Positions 51,115-62,600 of a DNA stretch of 64,000 nt are shown here, piece by piece. Position numbers and translations under genes: made by a program. Under the pieces are notes generated by a model that did not search any database, had not been told where the DNA came from, and was given only the letters and a program-made list of their open reading frames with translations. Every line of letters starts with the position of its first letter. The stretch's first letter is position 1. This DNA comes from Oceanisphaera psychrotolerans (GTDB lineage: Bacteria > Pseudomonadota > Gammaproteobacteria > Enterobacterales > Aeromonadaceae): positions 34,658 through 98,657 of the forward strand of contig NZ_MDKE01000005.1 in NCBI RefSeq assembly GCF_001870485.1, in the 5' to 3' direction.

Positions 51115-51455
51115 CAGGCCACGGCTCCGACGCTGTTGCCACCCCAGAGTTTTTCGAGCTGGTAAAAATCGCGGGTTTCTTCCTGCATCACATGCACGAT
51201 GACGTCGCCCAGATCGACCAGCACCCATTCGCCGGCGTCTTTGCCTTCCACACTCAGCAGGTTCAGGCCGGCGTGTCTGGCTTCGGTGGCCAGATGTTCG
51301 GCGATGGAGTTGACATGACGGCTGGAGTTACCGGAGCAGACGATCATGCAGTCGGTGATGCTGGATTTACCGCTGACGTCCAGAACCTGGATATCGCGGG
51401 CTTTGAGATCGTCGAGCTTGTCGACAATAAAGGCGTGCAGTTCTTGACCTTGCAA
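51114..51455 (-). CDS. rsfS: Ribosomal silencing factor RsfS
   Basis: Binds ribosomal protein uL14 and blocks subunit joining when nutrients are scarce. The 113 residues carry [20 protein letters not shown] and [16 protein letters not shown], the family core. It lies between nadD and rlmH, coupled to rlmH by a one-base overlap. Confidence 0.95.
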   Translation of the reverse strand: MQGQELHAFIVDKLDDLKARDIQVLDVSGKSSITDCMIVCSGNSSRHVNSIAEHLATEARHAGLNLLSVEGKDAGEWVLVDLGDVIVHVMQEETRDFYQLEKLWGGNSVGAVA

Positions 51456-51488
51456 GGGAGGGTCTCCTCAATTCTACGTGAAGGCGGA

Positions 51489-52136
51489 TTATAACACGGG
51501 CCTCTGATAGAGTCCCTTGTCTCGAATATAGTCCGCGACCGGTTCAGGCAACAAATACTGGGCATTGTTCCCGTTCCGGATACAGTCACGGATCTGGGTG
51601 GAAGAAATGTCCAGTTCCGGATTGTCGAACAGGTAGATACAACCACTCGGGCGACGATGCAGTTGCTCGCTGTCCTGGGTGCCGTGGCGTTGGTAGAGCG
51701 CGGTGACGGCGGGATTGAAGTCGGGACGCCAGCCGGGTCGGTGACTGACCACCAGGTGGGCATGGTCGAGCAGCTCCTGCCAGCGATGCCAGCGGTCGAG
51801 GCTGCACAGGGAGTCCATACCCATCAGAAAACACAACGGTGTGTCGGGCAGTTCCTGACGCAACTCGATCAGGGTCTCGATGGTGTAGGACGGGCGGTTT
51901 CGTCTGAGCTCCCTATCGTCCAGAGTCAGCCCCGGGGTCTGTGCGGTCGCCAGCCGGACCATGGCCAGCCGGTGTTCCGGCGCGCTGTCGGGGGTGGCTC
52001 TGTGGGGGGGGATATAATTGGGCAACAGCCGAACTTCGGCCAGTTCCAGCCGTTCCAGAATATGAATGGCGGGGCGCAGATGGCCGATATGAATGGGGTC
52101 GAAGGTGCCGCCCAGCAGGCCGATGGCTTTGGTCAT
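51489..52136 (-). CDS. nadD: Nicotinate-nucleotide adenylyltransferase
   Basis: Adenylates nicotinate mononucleotide in NAD synthesis. The 215 residues show the nucleotidyltransferase motif LLGGTFDPIHIGHL at residues 7-20 and ISSTQIR near the C-terminus. The start overlaps the holA stop by four bases. Normally essential. Confidence 0.96.
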   Translation of the reverse strand: MTKAIGLLGGTFDPIHIGHLRPAIHILERLELAEVRLLPNYIPPHRATPDSAPEHRLAMVRLATAQTPGLTLDDRELRRNRPSYTIETLIELRQELPDTPLCFLMGMDSLCSLDRWHRWQELLDHAHLVVSHRPGWRPDFNPAVTALYQRHGTQDSEQLHRRPSGCIYLFDNPELDISSTQIRDCIRNGNNAQYLLPEPVADYIRDKGLYQRPVL

Positions 52137-53155
52137 GGATTGATGGCCAGAGGTTGATTGTCAAGAAAGCCGACGCAGAGGCTGTAGAGCCAGCGCCAGG
52201 CCTCGTCGTCATCGAAGGCGGCAACGGCACGGTCGGCGGCGGCCAGCATGGCCTGCAGCTGTTGCAGTTTTTCCAGCGGCAATCGTCCCAGCGCCGCCTG
52301 CATCAGTGGTTGCCGGCTGGACCAGACATGCAGCGCCCCGGCAAGTTGATGAAACGACTGACCGCCCTGCAAACCCAGCTGCAGTTGTTGCAGGGTGTTC
52401 AGCTCCCGGGCCAGCAGATGGCACAACATGCCGGCTTCCACTCCTTCCTGGCGCAGCTGCAGCAGGATACGGCAGGCGCGTTTGACCTTGCCCTGCAACA
52501 GGGGGTCGAACAGCTGGAAGGGATTGAACTGATGGTGGGGCTGTACCTGTTGCTGCAGCAATGCCAGCGTCAACGGCTGCGGCAGGGCCTGCAACGCCAG
52601 TTTTTCAATTTCGCCCGCCACCGCCAGCAGGTTGCCTTCAAAGGCATAGGCCAGCCAGTGCAGGGCCTCGGGGTCGGCGCTCATGCCATGATGGTGCAGC
52701 CGTTGCGCCAGCCAGCGGGGAAAATGGCGGGCATCCGGGGTAAAAACCGGCACCTGGGGACCAGCCGCCGCCAGCGCCTTGAACCAGGCGCTCTTTTGCT
52801 GCTGCTGGTTCAGGCGGGGGCCGGTGAGCAACAGCAGTAAATCGCCGTGGCACTGCCCCAGCAATTCGCGCAGTCGATCCGAGCCGGTCTTGTCGAGCTT
52901 GTCCGGCAGATGCAGCTCGATGATCTGCCGCTGGCTGAACAGGCTCATGGACTGGCTGGCCGCGAAAATACCGTCCCAGTCCAGCCCCTCGTCGGCATCG
53001 AACCGATGACGTTCGTCGAAGCCCAGGGTACGGGCGGCCTGACGCAGGGTGTCTAGCGTTTCCTGCTTCAGCAGCGGCTCGTCACCATAAATGAAGTAAC
53101 AGGGAGCCAGCCCGGCCTGCAGATGCTGCGGCAGTTGTTCCGGGTAGAGGCGCAT
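52133..53155 (-). CDS. holA: DNA polymerase III subunit delta
   Basis: The clamp-loader wrench subunit that opens the beta clamp. The 340 residues match HolA; PCYFIYGDEPLLKQETLD at the start and SQSMSLFSQRQIIELHLPD are conserved AAA-fold elements without a functional Walker A, as expected for delta. It overlaps nadD by four bases and lptE by one. Confidence 0.95.
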   Translation of the reverse strand: MRLYPEQLPQHLQAGLAPCYFIYGDEPLLKQETLDTLRQAARTLGFDERHRFDADEGLDWDGIFAASQSMSLFSQRQIIELHLPDKLDKTGSDRLRELLGQCHGDLLLLLTGPRLNQQQQKSAWFKALAAAGPQVPVFTPDARHFPRWLAQRLHHHGMSADPEALHWLAYAFEGNLLAVAGEIEKLALQALPQPLTLALLQQQVQPHHQFNPFQLFDPLLQGKVKRACRILLQLRQEGVEAGMLCHLLARELNTLQQLQLGLQGGQSFHQLAGALHVWSSRQPLMQAALGRLPLEKLQQLQAMLAAADRAVAAFDDDEAWRWLYSLCVGFLDNQPLAINP

Positions 53156-53640
53156 CAGAACGACAGACGATTGAGCTGACGTATGATCTGTTTGGCGGCT
53201 TCGATTTCCATCTGCTCGCGCAGTTGCTGTTGTTCGCGGCTCGATGCCAGCGCCTGCTCGGATTTATCGAGGAAGCTGCGGTTGAAGGTGACGTTAAACA
53301 CCTGGCGTGGCTGCTCGGGGATGTCGATGGTAAAGCGGGTACTGAAACGGGTCGCGTATTCGAGCGCTTCGACGCTGGTATTGACCGAGGCGACGCTGTT
53401 GCTTTGCGTCAGGGGCGCTATGGTCAGTATCGGGGTGAGGGCGTCCGGTTCGACCAGCTGTACGCCGGCACGTTGCAGCCGGGCCGAGACCAGCCGGTAG
53501 AACTGGGTCTTGTCGTCGCCGACCAATGCCAGTCGTTGCAGTTCAGGGGGCAGGTTGTCGCCGCCCCGGAGCTGAAAGCCGCAACCGGCCAGCAGCAAGG
53601 TCAGCACGAGCAGTATTCCTGCCTTGATTCGAGTGAGCAT
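53155..53640 (-). CDS. lptE: LPS-assembly lipoprotein LptE
   Basis: The outer-membrane lipoprotein plug of the LptD translocon for lipopolysaccharide. The 161 residues begin with a signal and lipobox LLLAGCGFQLRG, Cys at residue 20. The remaining sequence is variable, as is usual. Position between leuS and holA is the standard one. Confidence 0.94.
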   Translation of the reverse strand: MLTRIKAGILLVLTLLLAGCGFQLRGGDNLPPELQRLALVGDDKTQFYRLVSARLQRAGVQLVEPDALTPILTIAPLTQSNSVASVNTSVEALEYATRFSTRFTIDIPEQPRQVFNVTFNRSFLDKSEQALASSREQQQLREQMEIEAAKQIIRQLNRLSF

Positions 53641-53665
53641 GAAAACTCCTTTAAAAGCGTCGAAA

Positions 53666-53724
53666 TGAGGGGCGAAGCGTGAGGAGTGAGATGTAATTCC
53701 TCACGCCCGACTCCTCACCCCTCA
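53666..53724. repeat. GTGAGGAGTGAG-type intergenic inverted repeat
   Basis: TGAGGGG at 53666-53672 pairs with CCCCTCA at 53718-53724, and inner GTGAGGAGTGAG faces CTCACGCCCGACTCCTCAC. It fills the gap after leuS and before lptE. The clearest member of the family. Confidence 0.7.
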
Positions 53725-53730
53725 GGTTTC

Positions 53731-56916
<3,186 letters not shown>

Positions 56917-57294
56917 AGAAAGTGAAACCAACTTGGCCCCATATGGAGCATATTGTTCACTTTTAGTGGCCAAGTTACCGATAATGGTTTAACTTTCGAA
57001 GGTTTTCATTTGATACTAAAGTCTAACGCTGCTAGCATCCACTGACGCTTTTAAGCTCGCATTTTGATTGTGGTTATTCATGGAAGATAACGCAGTGATG
57101 ATGGTCGTTTCAGATGATTTCTTCCTCGGATTAGGCCCCGTGCCCAGCCGGTGTTTCGCAGACCTTCCTTGCTTCACCTCCCCGATTTTATTTAAAAAAC
57201 GGTGAGGTGCGTATGCTCTCCGACCCTCGTTACTTTTATCGGTGACGGTATCAAAGTGGATACTTATTCCATCTGAAAATTAAGAGATTGATAC
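56917..57294. promoter_or_regulatory. Gap before the tolC-adaptor-giant protein locus
   Basis: A 378-base gap with lower G+C than its neighbours. AACTTGGCC at 56930-56938 and GGCCAAGTT at 56968-56976 form a perfect 9-bp inverted repeat with a 29-base loop and no T run. The A/T-rich part from about 56980 to 57290 probably carries the promoter of the locus; no confident -35/-10 pair was found. No gene is seen. Confidence 0.45.
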
Positions 57295-58887
57295 ATGTTC
57301 AAGAAGACCCTGCTTGCCTCATCAATGGTGTTGGCCATTACTGGCTGTGCCGTCACTCCAGAAACGATTTCTCCTGATAACGTCAGCGCAACGGTACAGG
57401 CAGACATGACGCTGCTCGCACAGGAGCAAGATCAGGTCCTGGACAGTATCGGACTGGAAGATGCCATCGCCCGGGCGGTGCGCAACAACCGGGACAAGAA
57501 GCTGAAGGCACTGGAGTCGGCCATGGAGCAGGGCCAGATTGATCTGGTTCAGCACGAGATGCTGCCCAGCCTTGCCGCCTCTGCCGGCTATTCCGAGCGT
57601 AGCAACTATGCCGCCTCGGCCAGCGTGGCATTTCAGGACGGTCAGCCCGGTCCACTGGGTTCCAATCCTTCCTACTCTATTTCTCAGGATAAACAGCGCT
57701 CCACCTACGATCTGGCCCTGAGCTGGAATGTACTCGACTTCGGTCTGTCCTATGTGCGTGCCAAGCAACATGCAGACCGTTACCTGATTGCGAAGGAGCG
57801 GGAGCGCAAGGTCACCCACAACATTACCCAGGATGTACGCGGCGCCTACTGGCGGGCGGTGTCGGCCGAGCGACTGCTGCAGAAAATCGGGCCGCTGATC
57901 GAGCAGGCCTCAGCTGCCCTCGACGATTCGCGCCAGGTCGAGTTGCTGCAGCTGCGCTCCCCGATGGAGGCGCTTTATTATCAGCGCGAACTGCTCGATG
58001 TGTTGCGCTCGCTGCAGTCGGTGAAGCAGGATCTGTCCAACGCCAAAACGGAGCTGGCCGGGCTGATGGGACTGAAACCCGGTACGGTATTCGAGCTGGC
58101 CGATGTTGGCTCACCTGACTTCCGTGTGCCCGAGCTGACGGTAGAGCTGGCAACCATGGAAGAGCTGGCGCTGAGCCAGCGCCCCGAGCTGGTGGAAACC
58201 TATTACCAGCAGCGCATCTCCGCCGCCGATACCCGCGCCGCCATCCTGAAAATGCTGCCGGGTATCAGCCTCAACGCGGGCGCCTATTACGACAACAGTG
58301 ACTATCTGCTCAATCAGGACTGGACCAGCCTGGGCGCTCAGGTCAGCTGGAACCTGTTCGACGTGTTCAAGGTGGGCGCCGAGCGCCGCATGGCCAAGAC
58401 CCGTGAAGCGCTTGCCGAAGAACAGCGTCTGGCCTCATCCATGGCGGTGCTGACTCAGGTGCACCTGGCCCGGATCCGCTATAACGAGTCACGCAAGTCG
58501 TTTGATCTGGCCGACCGCTATCTGGACGTGGCCAGCCGCATCAATGAGCAAACCGTCAATGCCGCGCGCATGAAACGGACCTCCGAACTGGACTTGATCC
58601 GTGAATCGCTCAATACCCTGCTGGCCGAGTTGCGCCGTGATGTGGCCTATGCCGATCTGCAAAACAGCTATGGCCGGATCTTTGTGACCATGGGTATGGA
58701 TTTGTTGCCGGAAGATTACGCCGCCAGCAGCGTGGATGAGCTGGCCGATACCATTGGCGAACGGTTTGCCCGATGGCAGCGCGGTGACCTGGTGGAGCCG
58801 GTGGCTCCCTCTGCGGCAGAGAGTGCCGAGAACGAACAGGCACAGGCCAACAGCACAGCGTCTGCAAGCACGGGTGACATGAGTTGA
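57295..58887 (+). CDS. TolC-family outer-membrane efflux lipoprotein
   Basis: A channel protein of 530 residues. The signal MFKKTLLASSMVLAITGC has a lipidated Cys at residue 18, unlike classic TolC. Two repeated outer-membrane-efflux domains follow, with long helical stretches (about residues 50-250 and 280-470) and beta segments such as SWNVLDFGLSYVRAKQ and SWNLFDVFKVGAERR, the typical paired repeats. The C-terminal 50 residues are acidic and Ala/Ser-rich. The stop overlaps the adaptor start, so the two are coupled. It probably serves export of the giant protein downstream. Confidence 0.88.
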   Translation: MFKKTLLASSMVLAITGCAVTPETISPDNVSATVQADMTLLAQEQDQVLDSIGLEDAIARAVRNNRDKKLKALESAMEQGQIDLVQHEMLPSLAASAGYSERSNYAASASVAFQDGQPGPLGSNPSYSISQDKQRSTYDLALSWNVLDFGLSYVRAKQHADRYLIAKERERKVTHNITQDVRGAYWRAVSAERLLQKIGPLIEQASAALDDSRQVELLQLRSPMEALYYQRELLDVLRSLQSVKQDLSNAKTELAGLMGLKPGTVFELADVGSPDFRVPELTVELATMEELALSQRPELVETYYQQRISAADTRAAILKMLPGISLNAGAYYDNSDYLLNQDWTSLGAQVSWNLFDVFKVGAERRMAKTREALAEEQRLASSMAVLTQVHLARIRYNESRKSFDLADRYLDVASRINEQTVNAARMKRTSELDLIRESLNTLLAELRRDVAYADLQNSYGRIFVTMGMDLLPEDYAASSVDELADTIGERFARWQRGDLVEPVAPSAAESAENEQAQANSTASASTGDMS

Positions 58888-59624
58888 TAACACCATTCTG
58901 GAACAAGGGGCTGCTGCTGACGGCCCTGCTATTGCCGGCGTTGCCGGCCCAGGCCGAAGAGTACAAGGCCCGGGCCGTGATCAACGCCTGGGACCGGGCG
59001 GTGTTGTCCGGCGAGCTGGCTGCCCGGGTCACCAGCCTGCCGAAACGGCCCGGAGCAAGTTTCAAGCGGGGTGAGCTGCTGGTCGGACTGGATTGTGCCC
59101 TGTATGAAGCGCAGGCCAGCAAGGTGGCGGCAGAAAACAAGGCCGCCGGGATCAAGCTGGATAATGCCCGGCAACTGAACGAACTGCGCTCCATCGGCAG
59201 CCTGGATGTGGCCCTGGCCCAGTCGGAATACGCCCAGACCCAGGCCGAGCTGAATATTGCCAGGATCAACACCCAACGTTGCCAGATCAAGGCCCCCTAC
59301 GACGGCAAGGTGGTGACGGTGCTGGTCAACCAGCATGAAAACATTCGCCAGCAGCAGGAGCTGATCGAAATCGTCGCCGACCAGCGGCTGGAGGCCGAAG
59401 TGGTGGTGCCCGCCACCTGGCTGAGCTGGCTGCGGCCCTCGGCCTCGCTGATGCTGCAGATAGATGAGACCGGTGCCAGAGTCGAGGCGAGCATCATTGC
59501 CGTCAGCCCGGCGATTGATCCGGTCAGTCAGACCCTGCTGCTGCGCGCCGAGCTGGCGCCCTCGGCTGAGCTGATGCCGGGCATGAGTGCCACCGCCTAT
59601 TTCACTGCGCCCAGCGCAGAGTAA
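58884..59624 (+). CDS. Periplasmic adaptor (HlyD/RND membrane-fusion type)
   Basis: A 246-residue adaptor. The start is a TTG at 58884 that overlaps the previous stop codon. A hydrophobic leader (LLLTALLLPALPAQA) looks like a cleavable signal peptide. A split lipoyl/biotinyl-like domain (GASFKRGELLVGLDCALYEA and IKAPYDGKVVTVLVNQHENI) flanks a short coiled coil at about residues 75-125. A beta-barrel follows and no long C-terminal tail. The short hairpin and the cleavable signal resemble RND-type adaptors more than the membrane-anchored HlyD of ABC exporters. Confidence 0.85.
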   Translation: MITPFWNKGLLLTALLLPALPAQAEEYKARAVINAWDRAVLSGELAARVTSLPKRPGASFKRGELLVGLDCALYEAQASKVAAENKAAGIKLDNARQLNELRSIGSLDVALAQSEYAQTQAELNIARINTQRCQIKAPYDGKVVTVLVNQHENIRQQQELIEIVADQRLEAEVVVPATWLSWLRPSASLMLQIDETGARVEASIIAVSPAIDPVSQTLLLRAELAPSAELMPGMSATAYFTAPSAE

Positions 59625-59684
59625 CCCCATTATATTTTGTGCCGGGTGCCACAGGATGCCCGCTGCCGACCAGGGACCGATGCC

Positions 59685-62600
59685 ATGAACAAGCAAGATA
59701 ACGCCAAGACCTCCCCCGGATTTCGTCGCAAGCCGCTGATTACCGCCCTTGAATCACGCATCTTGCTTGATGGTGCCGCCGTGGCCACCGCCGTCGACAT
59801 GACCACCGATGTGGCCTTTCAGCAGGACCCGGTGCATCAACCCGCCCCGGACCAGGCCGTGCATTTCAGCGAGGGTGACCTGGCGCTGGCGCCGACCCAG
59901 ATTCAAGCGGCCGACCCCAGCCAGAACAACGGCCGCAAGGAAGTGGCCTTTATCGACAGCAGCGTGGAAGACTACCAGACCCTGGTCGACGGCATTGGTG
60001 CCGGTATCGAGGTGCAACTGCTTGACGGCAGCCAGGATGGCTTGGCACAGCTGGCCGTGTGGGCGCAGCAGAACTCGGGGTATGATGCGATCCATATTCT
60101 TAGTCATGGCAGCAGCGGCGAGCTGAGTCTGGGCTCGGTGGTCCTCAGCAATGCCAACCTGGCAGATCACAGCGAGGCGCTGAATCAGGTTGGTCAGGCT
60201 CTGACGGAAAACGGGGATCTGCTGGTTTATGGTTGCAATGTGGCGACGACTGAGGGACAGGCGTTTATTACTGCTTTGGCAACGGCCACCGGCGCCGATG
60301 TGGCGGCCTCGGACGATCTCACCGGTGCTCAGGTGCTGGGTGGTGATTGGCAGCTGGAGCACAGACAGGGTGATATTGAAACCGAAGGACTGAATGTCCA
60401 GCCTTATAGTGGGGTGCTGGCGGAGCCGGTGCAGGTGTCGGTGTTCAGTTACCCGGGACTGAACGGCAGCGGTTCCCAGCCGAGCGATGAAAATGCCAAT
60501 CTGACCAGTATTGTACAGGCGCAAATCGATGCTGGTGCCAACTATACCCTGGATACCTCGATTACCAGCTTTACCGACCCTGATCTGGCAGACAAACTGG
60601 CGGCCAGCGGTTTCTTCTTTATGACCGACATGGAGAGACAGAGTCCGACAGATACCTCTTTCTTTCCCGAGTCTGCCCGCACTATTTTCCGTGACTGGGT
60701 AAATGAGGGGGGCGTGATCATGATGACCGGCACCAGTGGTTCGAAAGATGCCGATTTCCTTAATCTGATTTTCGATTGGGATCTGAGTAGTGTTTCTGCT
60801 TCTTCCCAGATGTACAAGAACGATGCCAATGCCGCCGGCACGCCGTTTGAAAATGTGGAGGCAAGCTACCTGGATGCTCCCTCGGCTACGGACGGCATCA
60901 ATAAGGGATCAGTCGAGAATTTTACCACCATGTATGGTACTGATACTCAGGCGGCGGTTGCCGTTATTGAGCATGGCTCCGGCTACGTTATCTATATGGG
61001 GTTTGATTTTTATAATGCCGGCACCGAAGGTGGGCAATATAACAATGCCTGGGTGCAGGAGATCATACCTGCCGCCATGGAATACTCTGCCATTCTGGCT
61101 GGCTCCGGCGACGTAGAAGAAGATCAGACCTATACCTTTGCTGCCGATGCTTTCAAGTCGGGCGGTAGCGTATTGTCACAGGTGAAAATCACTTCCTTGC
61201 CCACCAACGGCTCACTGACTCTTTCCGGGACTACGGTCACTGTGGAGCAGGTGATTACCAGTGCGCAATACGATTTGCTGACCTATACGCCCGATGAAAA
61301 CTTCAACGGTGAAGATGGTTTTAACTGGCAAGGGTATGACGGCGAGACATACAGCGCAGATATATCCTATGAGTTAAATGTCGGCGCGGTTAACGATGCC
61401 CCGATACTGGATACCACGCCCGAGCTGGCATTGCTCAGCATCGACGAAGATCTGCCGGCAGCTGATAACCTGGGTACCTCGGTTGCCGATATTGTTGCAG
61501 ACGGCTCCATGACTGATATCGATGGCGATGTAGTGGAAGCTATTGCTGTCAGTGTCGTGGATAACAGCAATGGTACCTGGCAATACAAAGTCGGTTCAGG
61601 TGCCTGGACGGCCTTTGATTTCTCCGGCAGTAATGTCGGAAAAGCATTGTTGTTGGACAGCACCGACAGTATTCGCTTTTTCGCCGATACCGACTTTAAC
61701 GGCACAGTTACCGAAGGCATCACTTTTTATGCCTGGGACAAAAGCCGTAGCCGTGCCGGCAATTACCTGACCATAGACGGTAATAGCGGTGGTGAAGGGA
61801 CTCTTTCCGTAAATACGGATAATGCCGCAATCACGGTGAACTCGGTTAACGATGCGCCGAATTTTGGTCTGCCTCTGCCCCCCACCAACCAAACGGCCAT
61901 CGGAGACGGTATTGACCGTGGTTACAGCGTGGTATCGCAATCCGACGGCAAATTGCTGGTGGCCGGTTACAGCTGGAATGGCAGCGATGATGATATCGTC
62001 TTGGTGCGCTACAACAGTAATGGTTCGCTTGATACCGGTTTTGGTGACGGTAACGGTTATGTGCGGACCGGGATCAGCGCTTCGGATCTGGGCAATACGG
62101 CGAATGGTACCGAGGCCGGTGATGATTTTGGTTATAGCGTAACGGTACAGGGTGACGGAAAAATCCTAGTTTCCGGAAAAACCCAGGTGAGTAATGGTAA
62201 CAGCGATGTGGTCGTGTTGCGTTACAACAGCGACGGTTCGCTGGACAGTAGTTTCGGCAATGCCGGCGTGGTGGTGATCGATGCGGGCGGTACCAGTGAG
62301 GCTAGCTGGAGTGTCTCCGAACACGACGGCAATATTGTGATTGCCATCTCCGGGCACAGTCGGGTGGTTGTTGCGCAATTAACGGCGACCGGTGAGCTCG
62401 ATAGCAGCTTCGGCAGCGGTGGGCTGGTGACAACCGACGTAAGCGGCAGTTCGACTGAATATGCCTATCGTCTTGTCCATCAGCCGGATGGCAAGATAGT
62501 CGTGGCCGGTGTTGCAAACGGCACAGATATACTGGTGTTGCGCTACAACGATAATGGCGTGCTGGATAGCACTTTCGGTGGAGGGGATGGCATTGTCACC

